Origin: Bacteroidota bacterium
Lineage (GTDB): Bacteria; Bacteroidota; Bacteroidia; Chitinophagales; Chitinophagaceae
Length of the DNA stretch: 6,524 bases
Assembly: GCA_023429365.1 (NCBI GenBank)
Contig: JAEYVW010000041.1
Span: 1-6,524, forward strand
Direction: 5' to 3'
Below, in pieces: positions 1 through 5,895 of this stretch (positions are counted from its first letter, which is position 1; every line of letters begins with the position of its first letter). Made by a program: the position numbers and the translations under genes. The notes beneath the pieces were generated by a model, which saw only the letters and a program-made list of their open reading frames with translations, had not been told where the DNA came from and did not search any database.

Positions 1-707
1 AAATGATGGAATGGCTGCTAAAAACCTATTGTCCGCAGGTAAAGATCGAGGCGATGTGCAATGCCGCGATCAAAGGCATTGAAGCGATCAGGGAACATCA
101 GCCCGACCTGGTATTTTTAGATATTGAAATGCCACACATGAATGGTTTTGACATGCTTGAGCAGTTTGACAAACTCCCATTTGATGTGGTGTTCTGCACC
201 GCGTACGACCAGTTTGCCATCAAGGCGTTCAAGTATAGCGCTTTGAACTACCTCCTGAAACCAGTGGATCCGGAGGACCTGAAAGAGACCATTAGGCGGG
301 TGGAGGAAAAGAAATCCTCGCCCACCAAGGAGCAAATTGAATTGCTTTTCCAAAATATAAGGCAAAGCGCCAAACCATCGGTACAACGAATTGCTCTCAC
401 AACAGGCGACGGGATGCTGTTTGTTCCCACACAGGATATTTTATACTGCCAGGCTGAAAGCAATTATACCAGCGTGGTCCTTGTCGGCGGGCGTAAAGTG
501 CTGGTGTCTAAAGTGCTAAAGGATATCGATGAGGCGCTGAGCGGTCCCGATTTCTTCAGGATACATAATTCATATCTTATTAACCTGAACCATATAAAGA
601 AATATGTACGCGGTGAGGGAGGTTATAAAATTATGGAAGACCGGGCCAATATCAGCATTTCCAGGAGCCGTCGGCAGGAATTCATGGAGCAGTTTTCCAA
701 GTTTTAA
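1..707 (+). CDS. LytTR-family two-component response regulator (5' end outside window)
   Basis: Cytoplasmic DNA-binding response regulator of the LytR/AlgR type, normally paired with a membrane histidine kinase. Residues are counted from the ATG at base 3. The receiver domain spans about 1-100: phospho-acceptor Asp40 in LVFLDIEMP, the conserved Thr66 and the Lys86-Pro87 pair are all present. A LytTR DNA-binding domain follows at about 129-231, recognised by ILYCQAESNYT (146-156), FFRIHNSYLINLNHI (184-198) and ISRSRRQEF (219-227). The frame is open to the left edge. Asp40 sits too early for the family (usually near 57-60), and the N-terminal acidic-pocket motif (IIDDE type) is absent, so the true start lies roughly 17-20 codons upstream and the ATG at 3 is internal. 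The partner kinase, if adjacent, is outside the window, so the signal and targets are unknown. The family call is secure. Confidence 0.93.
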   Translation, partial: MMEWLLKTYCPQVKIEAMCNAAIKGIEAIREHQPDLVFLDIEMPHMNGFDMLEQFDKLPFDVVFCTAYDQFAIKAFKYSALNYLLKPVDPEDLKETIRRVEEKKSSPTKEQIELLFQNIRQSAKPSVQRIALTTGDGMLFVPTQDILYCQAESNYTSVVLVGGRKVLVSKVLKDIDEALSGPDFFRIHNSYLINLNHIKKYVRGEGGYKIMEDRANISISRSRRQEFMEQFSKF

Positions 708-718
708 GCATCGCCAAA

Positions 719-739
719 GCGGGTATCAGAGATTCCCGC
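719..739 (+). other. Stem-loop just after the LytTR gene
   Basis: Bases 719-727 (GCGGGTATC) pair with 731-739 (GATTCCCGC) around an AGA loop: five G-C pairs, one T-T mismatch, then three more pairs. It begins 11 bases after the stop codon, a usual place for a terminator or mRNA 3'-end stabiliser. No T-tract follows on the + strand (the next bases are CATTCACTC), so it is not a classical intrinsic terminator. On the - strand only TTT follows. It may protect the 3' end of the regulator mRNA. Confidence 0.35.
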
Positions 740-777
740 CATTCACTCAAAAATCGCTACCATCGGCTCATCCATCC

Positions 778-808
778 TTTTCCATCGGTGTTTATCGATG
801 TAAGTTTG
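778..808 (+). promoter_or_regulatory. Bacteroidetes-type promoter candidate with no obvious gene
   Basis: TAAGTTTG at 801-808 matches the Bacteroidetes -7 consensus TAnnTTTG at every fixed position. A TTTT tract at 778-781, three of four matches to the -33 TTTG element, lies 19 bases upstream, which is the expected spacing. The predicted start of transcription is near 812-816. No conventional + strand gene follows: the next gene, meaB, is on the other strand, and an intrinsic terminator occurs about 100 bases on. It is either a chance match or the promoter of a short RNA. Confidence 0.35.
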
Positions 809-886
809 ACGTCTCAATAACCATTAACATTAAACCTATTCTAAAGCGGAAGCGCCACGATATTTTCGGAGGACGGTGATGAGTCG

Positions 887-913
887 GCGGTTCGATATCG
901 GGCCGCTTTTTTT
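887..913 (+). terminator. Rho-independent terminator, + strand
   Basis: GCGGTTCG (887-894) pairs with CGGGCCGC (899-906) around an ATAT loop, giving eight pairs including two G-U wobbles, followed by seven T residues (907-913). On the - strand the two wobbles become C-A mismatches and no T-run follows the stem, so the element works for + transcription only. It ends one base before the meaB stop codon and protects that gene from convergent transcription. It lies 180 bases past the LytTR stop, so it ends either that transcript or a separate short RNA. Confidence 0.75.
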
Positions 914-914
914 A

Positions 915-1808
915 TTATTCAGCGATAAACTGGTAAAGATTAAAATTTCCCTTAGGGTAGATCAGCTCGATCTCTTTTTTCAACTCGTTTTTATCAATGC
1001 CCTTCATACGTTTTTGACCGATCAGGTAATAGGCTTTTTCGGCCAGCAGCCAGAATTTTTTATCGTTGAGATGGGCTTTTTTTAACTGGTGTGCCAGGAT
1101 ATCCATCAGTTCATGAATACCTTCTTTTTGCGAGGCGACTGTTTTGATCACCGGTACTTCGTGATAATGAGTCCGGAACGCAGGCGCCAACATTTGCCGC
1201 AGGTTTTTTACAAACAGATCCGCGCCAGGCCTGTCGGCTTTGTTCACCACGAAAATATCGGCGATCTCCATCAGGCCTGCCTTCATTGTTTGCACTTCAT
1301 CGCCTGCTTCGGGAACCATGACTACGATGGTGGAATCGGCCAGTCCTGCAATTTCAATTTCACTTTGTCCCACCCCCACCGTTTCAACAATGATATGGTC
1401 AAATGGGAAGGCTTTCATCAGGTCGCTGATCTCGACAATTTTGGGATGCAGCCCGCCCATCGAGCCGCGGGTTGCGAGCGAGCGTATGAATACATCGGGA
1501 TGGGTATACCACTCGCTCATCCGGATTCGATCACCCAGCAGGGCGCCAAGGTTGAAAGGGGAAGAAGGATCAACGCAAAGCACGCCGACCTTTTTTCCTT
1601 TCTCTACCAGCAGGCCGATCAGGCTATCGACCAGGGTGCTTTTACCGGCACCGGGAGGGCCGGTTACGCCGATGGTTTTTGTGGTCGAGGCGGGCAGGGA
1701 TTGCAGCAGTTCGCCATAGCCGTCAAATTCATTTTCCACCAGAGAAATACAACGTGCCAGCGTTTTGATATTGCCATCCTTTATTTCCTGCAGGTATTGT
1801 TGCCACAT
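915..1808 (-). CDS. meaB: MeaB/MMAA-type GTPase, methylmalonyl-CoA mutase chaperone (ArgK family)
   Basis: Cytoplasmic G3E-family GTPase that gates adenosylcobalamin loading and protects the B12 enzyme methylmalonyl-CoA mutase, in propionate/methylmalonyl-CoA metabolism. The older name ArgK (a transport kinase) is considered a misassignment. Visible motifs are Walker A GPPGAGKST (50-58), VDPSSP (79-84), GDRIRM (92-97), FIRSLATRGSMGG (107-119), the switch region ETVGVGQSE (142-150) and the guanine-specificity motif NKAD (189-192). The C-terminal helical part ends in the family-like NLYQF. At 297 residues it is slightly shorter than the ~330 of proteobacterial relatives, mostly at the N terminus. 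No mutase gene is in the window, so the partner is inferred from the family. There is no Shine-Dalgarno sequence before the ATG. A TACCTTTG box lies 17 bases upstream, implying a very short leader. Confidence 0.95.
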   Translation of the reverse strand: MWQQYLQEIKDGNIKTLARCISLVENEFDGYGELLQSLPASTTKTIGVTGPPGAGKSTLVDSLIGLLVEKGKKVGVLCVDPSSPFNLGALLGDRIRMSEWYTHPDVFIRSLATRGSMGGLHPKIVEISDLMKAFPFDHIIVETVGVGQSEIEIAGLADSTIVVMVPEAGDEVQTMKAGLMEIADIFVVNKADRPGADLFVKNLRQMLAPAFRTHYHEVPVIKTVASQKEGIHELMDILAHQLKKAHLNDKKFWLLAEKAYYLIGQKRMKGIDKNELKKEIELIYPKGNFNLYQFIAE

Positions 1809-1825
1809 AAGTTTTGTGCTTGATT

Positions 1826-1833
1826 CAAAGGTA
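1826..1833 (-). promoter_or_regulatory. Promoter -7 box candidate for meaB
   Basis: Read on the - strand, this is TACCTTTG, a full match to TAnnTTTG. It ends 17 bases before the meaB ATG, so transcription would start roughly 10-14 bases before the start codon. No good -33 TTTG appears at 19-21 bases; the closest is a TTT at a 17-base spacing (1851-1853). The call rests on the -7 box and its position. Confidence 0.5.
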
Positions 1834-1883
1834 AACTGTTATTTTTCATGAAATACATCATGATAATTACCACGGAGTACCTG

Positions 1884-1891
1884 TAGCTTTG
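1884..1891 (+). promoter_or_regulatory. Promoter -7 box candidate for the glycosyltransferase gene
   Basis: TAGCTTTG matches TAnnTTTG fully and lies 28 bases before the ATG at 1920. That leaves room for a ~20-25-base leader containing the AGAGGA ribosome-binding site at 1906-1911. A clear -33 TTTG is not visible. It lies 50 bases from the opposing meaB box, so the two form a compact divergent pair. Confidence 0.5.
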
Positions 1892-1919
1892 CAATCGCCC
1901 GGCAAAGAGGACCACCATC

Positions 1920-2984
1920 ATGAAACCACTTCGCATAACGATCGTTCTTCCATTTCCCATGTTAAAGCCTGTAGGGCGGGCGATGAACATGTATGAATAT
2001 GCCAATAGGTTTCGGGAACGCGGTCACCAGGTGGTTGTGTTGCACAGCACACGTCTTCCCTTCGAACCATCGGGTTTGTCGGTTTGGTTCAAATACCTGT
2101 CATATCGAATTCGTAGAGTGGGCCGGCCTAACTGGTTTGTCTTGCATAAAGAGGTAAAGTCGCTGGTCGTACCGTCGATTACTGATAAATATGTTCCTGA
2201 TGCTGATATTATCTTCAGCACCTGGTGGCAAATGGCATATGCGATCAGTGAATTATCACCAGCAAAAGGGAAGCCTTTCAATATCATACAGTATTATGAA
2301 ACCTGGGATGGGCATGAAGAACGGGTCCACGAATCTTACTCGCTACCAATAAGTCATATGGTGGTGTCAAAATATCTCGAAGATATCGTAATGAAACATT
2401 CAGGTAGAAGACCATTGTTTGTTCCCAGTGCCGTTGATACCGGCCGGTTTTTTGTCAGGCAGCCATTTTACTCAAGAAAGCCGGCCAGTATACTGATGTT
2501 GTATTCGCCTGAGTTGAGACGGGGGACCAAGTATGGGATCGAAGCACTGACAAAGCTGCGTGAACAGCTACCTTCCCTGACGGTTTCTTTATTTGGCGTA
2601 GTGGAAAAACCTGACCTGCCTGCCTGGATGCATTATTATTACAAGCCAGCGAATTTGCCCGAACTATACAACCAGCATGCGATTTTTTTTTCACCCAGCC
2701 TGAGTGAAGGTTGGGGCTTACCGCCAGCTGAAGCGATGGCTTCGGGCTGTGCCCTTGTGTGTACTGCGATCGGAGGTCATCCTTATGCTATCGACAACGA
2801 GACTGCCCTAACGGTAACACCCAAGGCTGTAGGAGAAATGATAGAAAAGATGAAAATACTGGTTGAAGATGACAATCGCCGGATAACATTAGCAAAAAAT
2901 GGCCATGATTACCTGCTTAAGCATTTCACTTTCGATGTTGTGATAGCCAGGCTCGAGGAATATTTTTATGGTTCACTCAAATGA
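1920..2984 (+). CDS. GT4-type glycosyltransferase
   Basis: Predicted retaining GT-B glycosyltransferase that transfers a sugar from a nucleotide-sugar donor; acceptor and donor cannot be read from sequence. The N-terminal Rossmann half opens with ITIVLPFPMLKPVGRAMNM (6-24) and continues to a GHQVVVLH strand (35-42). FVPSAVDTGRF (167-177) is the family-typical inter-domain segment (the 'NGVD' position). The C-terminal half starts at ILMLYSPELRRGTKYG (191-206) and carries the hallmark E-x7-E in SEGWGLPPAEAMASG, with Glu263 and Glu271. At 354 residues it is of normal length and looks intact. There is no signal peptide or membrane helix, so it acts in the cytoplasm or at the inner membrane face. 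The start is supported by AGAGGA eight bases upstream. No other polysaccharide gene is adjacent, so it appears to be an orphan. A run of nine T residues (2683-2691) lies just before the E-x7-E motif. Confidence 0.9.
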   Translation: MKPLRITIVLPFPMLKPVGRAMNMYEYANRFRERGHQVVVLHSTRLPFEPSGLSVWFKYLSYRIRRVGRPNWFVLHKEVKSLVVPSITDKYVPDADIIFSTWWQMAYAISELSPAKGKPFNIIQYYETWDGHEERVHESYSLPISHMVVSKYLEDIVMKHSGRRPLFVPSAVDTGRFFVRQPFYSRKPASILMLYSPELRRGTKYGIEALTKLREQLPSLTVSLFGVVEKPDLPAWMHYYYKPANLPELYNQHAIFFSPSLSEGWGLPPAEAMASGCALVCTAIGGHPYAIDNETALTVTPKAVGEMIEKMKILVEDDNRRITLAKNGHDYLLKHFTFDVVIARLEEYFYGSLK

Positions 2985-3014
2985 GTGCTAAAGTTTCATT
3001 TCCTCCGTCCTTTG

Positions 3015-3022
3015 TAAATTTG
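3015..3022 (+). promoter_or_regulatory. Promoter -7 box abutting the LON-domain gene start
   Basis: TAAATTTG matches TAnnTTTG fully and ends only five bases before the GTG start at 3028. A TTTC (2994-2997) 17 bases upstream is a weak -33 candidate. If active, transcription would begin at or within a few bases of the start codon, giving a leaderless or near-leaderless mRNA. Confidence 0.4.
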
Positions 3023-3027
3023 AGGAA

Positions 3028-3663
3028 GTGACCAATTTCATACCAATATTTCCCTTAGGCATCGTGGTGTACCCTGGCGAAGATCTCAACCTTCACATCT
3101 TTGAACCAAGGTATAAGCAATTGATTGCCGAATGCTATGAACAAAAGAAGGCCTTCGGCATACCTGCGGTTATTGAAAATAAGCTGCAGGAAAACGGCAC
3201 ACTGGTGCAAATAACCGAGATCACAACAGTGCATGAAAACGGGGAGATGGATATTAAAACCAGGGGCACAGAAGTATTTCGCATTCTTGAGCTCATCAGG
3301 GAAATACCTGGCAAGCTCTACAGCGGCGCTATTGTCAATTATCCGCATAATCATCTACAGGGAAAACCCGAACTCATGCGTAAAGTGATGGCTAGTTTGC
3401 GTGACCTCCTGGGACTATTAAAAGTCGACAAGGATTTCAGCAAAGCAGATGATGAGATAGTATCTTATGATGTCGCTCACCACGCAGGCCTCACCTTAAA
3501 ACAGGAATATGAACTACTGGGTTTGTTTGACGAACGCCAACGCCAGGAATATTTAAAGCGATACCTGGCCAAAGTAATCCCCACCGTTGCGTCCATGGAG
3601 CAGTTAAAGGAAAAGATCAAACTAAACGGGCACTTTAAGGATCTCCCAGGACTTGAGTTTTAG
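3028..3663 (+). CDS. Stand-alone LON substrate-binding-domain protein
   Basis: A 211-residue protein that matches the N-terminal substrate-binding domain of Lon protease (LON/PUA-like fold, COG2802 type), with no AAA+ ATPase and no Ser-Lys protease domain. The signature is at the start: IPIFPLGIVVYPGEDLNLHI (5-24) followed by FEPRYKQLI (25-33). The remainder, including a charged helical C-terminal third (about 110-205), fits the family. The function of these stand-alone proteins is poorly established; a role in peptide or protein binding is inferred. The start is GTG. It is preferred because the conserved FPL motif begins at residue 8 and the next in-frame Met (near residue 75) would remove the domain core. 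GAGGAA lies directly against the GTG with no spacer, so it is unlikely to act as a normal ribosome-binding site. The gene starts 43 bases after the glycosyltransferase, and its TAG stop forms the first three bases of the heptamer repeat. Confidence 0.85.
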   Translation: MTNFIPIFPLGIVVYPGEDLNLHIFEPRYKQLIAECYEQKKAFGIPAVIENKLQENGTLVQITEITTVHENGEMDIKTRGTEVFRILELIREIPGKLYSGAIVNYPHNHLQGKPELMRKVMASLRDLLGLLKVDKDFSKADDEIVSYDVAHHAGLTLKQEYELLGLFDERQRQEYLKRYLAKVIPTVASMEQLKEKIKLNGHFKDLPGLEF

Positions 3664-3738
3664 TCGGTAGTCTGGAGCCGATTTAGATTTGAAAACTAAT
3701 CTCTACTCCCGACTATAGACTAACGACTAGAGACTATT
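3661..3738 (+). repeat. GACTAnn heptamer repeat forming an inverted repeat
   Basis: Four direct copies of GACTA start at 3711, 3718, 3725 and 3732, an exact 7-base period (GACTATA, GACTAAC, GACTAGA, GACTATT). Two inverted copies (TAGTC) start at 3661 and 3668, also 7 apart. As a result TAGTCGGTAGTCT (3661-3673) is complementary to 3717-3729 with one mismatch. Alternatively, TAGTCTGGAG (3668-3677) can pair with CTCCCGACTA with one mismatch. An inner AGATT/AATCT pair lies within the loop. There is no T-tract, so it is not a standard terminator. It could be an operator array, an mRNA structure or a copy of a dispersed intergenic repeat. Confidence 0.8.
3684..3691 (+). promoter_or_regulatory. Promoter -7 box candidate for the coaX operon
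   Basis: TAGATTTG matches TAnnTTTG fully and sits in the loop of the heptamer inverted repeat, 82 bases before the coaX ATG. TTTT at 3658-3661 is a weak -33 candidate at a 22-base spacing. Transcription from here would give a leader of about 75 bases containing all four direct GACTAnn copies. There is no other full match between the LON-domain gene and coaX. Confidence 0.4.
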
Positions 3739-3773
3739 GCCCGGCGATTCCATCAAAGAACTATATTGCATGC

Positions 3774-4499
3774 ATGACAACTCTCTGCTTCGACTTTGGA
3801 AATACCAGGAGAAAATGCGCCGTGTTTAAGAATGCGGGTATTGAAAAGGTAATTGTGTTGAAAGATGATTCTAATGAAACGATCAAGTCACTGATCAACG
3901 ATTATAAGCCACAGCGTTCGATCCTTTCTTCTGTAATTGAGCATAATCCCAGGATGGAAGAGTTGCTGGCAGCACATACGCGTTTTCATAAATTGAGTCA
4001 TCTTACCAAACTGGCATTTACGTCACCGGTTGGCAAGCCTGAAACTATCGGTGCCGACCGGCTGGCCCTGGCAGCGGCGGCGGTTCATTTTTATCCCCGC
4101 ATGAATAACCTGGTGATCGGGCTGGGCACCTGCATTACTTATAATTTCATCAATAAATTTCATGAGTTTCTCGGCGGGGCAATATCACCCGGGATGGAAA
4201 TGAGGCTAAAAGCGATGAGTCATTTCACTGCTAAGCTGCCGTTGGTTGAAGCCGATGCTAATGTTCCATTGATCGGTTACGATACAAAGACCAATCTACA
4301 AACCGGGGCTGTCCTGGGAATGGTATACGAAATCGATGGATTTATCGAGGAATATGCGGGGAAGTTCTCGAACTTTAACGTGCTGTTAACCGGGGGGGAT
4401 ATAGTGCATTTGGGTTCGCACCTTAAAAACAAGATATTTGCAGACCCTGATTTAATATTTAAGGGTCTTTATGCTATCAGCGAACTTAATAACTACTAA
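3774..4499 (+). CDS. coaX: Type III pantothenate kinase
   Basis: Cytoplasmic enzyme that phosphorylates pantothenate with ATP, the first step of coenzyme A synthesis; type III enzymes are typically not feedback-inhibited by CoA. The ASKHA-fold motifs are present: DFGNTRRK (7-14, catalytic Asp7 and Lys14), GADRLALAAAA (93-103, Asp95 as the likely catalytic base), GTCITYN (118-124), GGAISPG (134-140) and LLTGGD near the C terminus. The 241-residue length is normal. One oddity is that the GTxxTxD motif, whose Asp is generally described as helping bind the monovalent cation, reads Asn124 (AAT at 4143-4145). The ribosome-binding site is weak (AAAGAA around 3754-3759). An out-of-frame ATG at 3770 is ignored. 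The 3' end overlaps the next gene by 29 bases, indicating an operon with the two envelope genes downstream. Confidence 0.94.
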   Translation: MTTLCFDFGNTRRKCAVFKNAGIEKVIVLKDDSNETIKSLINDYKPQRSILSSVIEHNPRMEELLAAHTRFHKLSHLTKLAFTSPVGKPETIGADRLALAAAAVHFYPRMNNLVIGLGTCITYNFINKFHEFLGGAISPGMEMRLKAMSHFTAKLPLVEADANVPLIGYDTKTNLQTGAVLGMVYEIDGFIEEYAGKFSNFNVLLTGGDIVHLGSHLKNKIFADPDLIFKGLYAISELNNY

Positions 4500-5895
4500 G
4501 AAAACCAATCTGTTGCGAATACTGAGATTCCTAACTTGCGCTATACTCATTACCGGCATTCTGCTCATTTCAATACCTGGCCAGGCCCAGGACAATTCAC
4601 CTTACAGCCGCTATGGTTTGGGTGACCTGGTCCCTTCTACCAACGTCAACGGTCGAGGTATGGGTGGAATTTCAGCAGGTTATTCGGATATCCTCTCCAT
4701 CAATTTCAATAACCCGGCTTCTTACGGTTCATTTCAAACTTTGAAAGAACAATCAGCAAAGAAGATCGCCCGCGGCCGGGCTATTCTGGATATCGGTTTG
4801 AACTTTGAGAATCGCAGCCTGGTTGAACCCAATAACACTGAAAAGTTTACCGCCAATAATGCGTTGTTCTCTCACATCCAGGTTGGTGTTCCGATTCGTC
4901 CTAACCTCGGCCTGAGTTTTGGACTACGCCCCCTCACTCGTATCAGTTATAAGATGAATACTGTGCAGGGTATTTTCGATCCAAATAGCGGTAACTATAT
5001 CGATACCGCCCTAACCCTTAACGAAGGGGATGGCGGGTCATATCTTGCATCGATGGGGCTTGGTCAAAGAATTCTTTTCAGTCGTACCAGGGTCCATTCA
5101 TTAAGTTTTGGTATCAATGGCGGATATATGTTTGGAAAGCAGGATTACAGTGTACGCCGATCTTTATTCAATGATACTGTTTCTTATACTAGTGGCAATT
5201 TTCAGACAAAGACCAGCTACGGTAACCTGTATTTTAATGCAGGCATGCAATACCAGGTAGAGCTGAGTAAGAATATGGTCCTGTCACTGGGTGCATATGG
5301 TAACTGGCAACAGGAGCTGAAAGGAACCCGTGACATCATCAGGGAGACTTATTATTATGACGAATCGATCGGCAATGTCAGGATCGATAGTGTTTTGGAT
5401 CAGAAAGATATTAAAGGAACGATCATATATCCCTCATCGTATACGGCCGGGTTTGTGCTCGAAAAATTTGTGACGACACAGGAGGCTGGTTGGTTGATCG
5501 GCGTTGATTATAGTCAGTCTAAATGGAGTGATTATCGTTCATACGGACAGGCCGACCCCACCATCAGGGATAAATGGGAGTTGAGGGCCGGTGTACAATT
5601 AAGACCTGTTCCAAAATTGAATTATTTCAGCAACGTAACATACAGGGCCGGCGCATTTTTTGGTCCTGACTATATTCATATCAATCAAAAACTGCCGGTA
5701 TTCGGAGCAACTTTTGGCCTGGGCCTGCCACTTCGTAACTTTAGCAGGCAAAGCGAGCAGTACACGTTGATCAACCTGGCATTTGAATTTATCAAACGCG
5801 GCAATAATGACAATGTACTGAAGGAAAACCTGTTTCGCCTGTCGGCTGGTTTCTCGCTCAGCGATATATGGTTTGTAAAAAGAAAGTATGAGTAA
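4471..5895 (+). CDS. Outer-membrane beta-barrel protein, Bacteroidetes family
   Basis: Probable outer-membrane barrel of 474 residues, specific function unknown. Residues 1-39 form a signal peptide: basic positions K10, K11, R16 and R19, a hydrophobic core at about 20-35, and a signal-peptidase I site after GQA (37-39). The mature protein begins QDNSPYSRYGLGD, a start I associate with Bacteroidetes outer-membrane proteins. The remainder is rich in alternating, Gly/aromatic-containing strands such as HSLSFGINGGYMFG, GNLYFNAGMQYQVEL and LFRLSAGFSLSDIWFV, typical of transmembrane beta-strands. A FadL/OmpP1-like relationship is possible but unproven. The ATG at 4471 lies inside the end of coaX and has AAGGG (4461-4465) five bases upstream, which supports it. 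A TTG at 4513 is a less likely alternative. The 3' end overlaps lptC by eight bases. Its place beside lptC hints at a role in envelope or LPS biology, which is inference only. Confidence 0.82.
   Translation: MLSANLITTKKTNLLRILRFLTCAILITGILLISIPGQAQDNSPYSRYGLGDLVPSTNVNGRGMGGISAGYSDILSINFNNPASYGSFQTLKEQSAKKIARGRAILDIGLNFENRSLVEPNNTEKFTANNALFSHIQVGVPIRPNLGLSFGLRPLTRISYKMNTVQGIFDPNSGNYIDTALTLNEGDGGSYLASMGLGQRILFSRTRVHSLSFGINGGYMFGKQDYSVRRSLFNDTVSYTSGNFQTKTSYGNLYFNAGMQYQVELSKNMVLSLGAYGNWQQELKGTRDIIRETYYYDESIGNVRIDSVLDQKDIKGTIIYPSSYTAGFVLEKFVTTQEAGWLIGVDYSQSKWSDYRSYGQADPTIRDKWELRAGVQLRPVPKLNYFSNVTYRAGAFFGPDYIHINQKLPVFGATFGLGLPLRNFSRQSEQYTLINLAFEFIKRGNNDNVLKENLFRLSAGFSLSDIWFVKRKYE

Noticed and set aside
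783..800. Small hairpin CATCGGT...ATCGATG between the -33 and -7 candidates
   Set aside because: Short stem with a G-T pair and no T-tract. It falls within the promoter spacer and is easily explained by chance.
604..879. A + strand frame overlapping the end of the LytTR gene and the gap after it
   Set aside because: It starts inside the LytTR domain in another frame, shows no recognisable motif, and runs through the stem-loop and the promoter-like region.
1089..1823. Long + strand open frames opposite meaB (to 244 codons, plus a 159-codon frame at 1240-1719)
   Set aside because: They mirror a gene with unmistakable GTPase motifs on the - strand. The translations are rich in Cys, His and Ser without any family signature, typical of antisense shadows.
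3762..3769. TATATTGC as a promoter immediately before coaX
   Set aside because: It is not a proper TAnnTTTG match. The full match at 3684-3691 is the better candidate.
4392..4398. G7 run in coaX as a slippage site
   Set aside because: It encodes the Gly-Gly of the required TGGD motif, so codon constraint explains it, and seven is short for phase variation.
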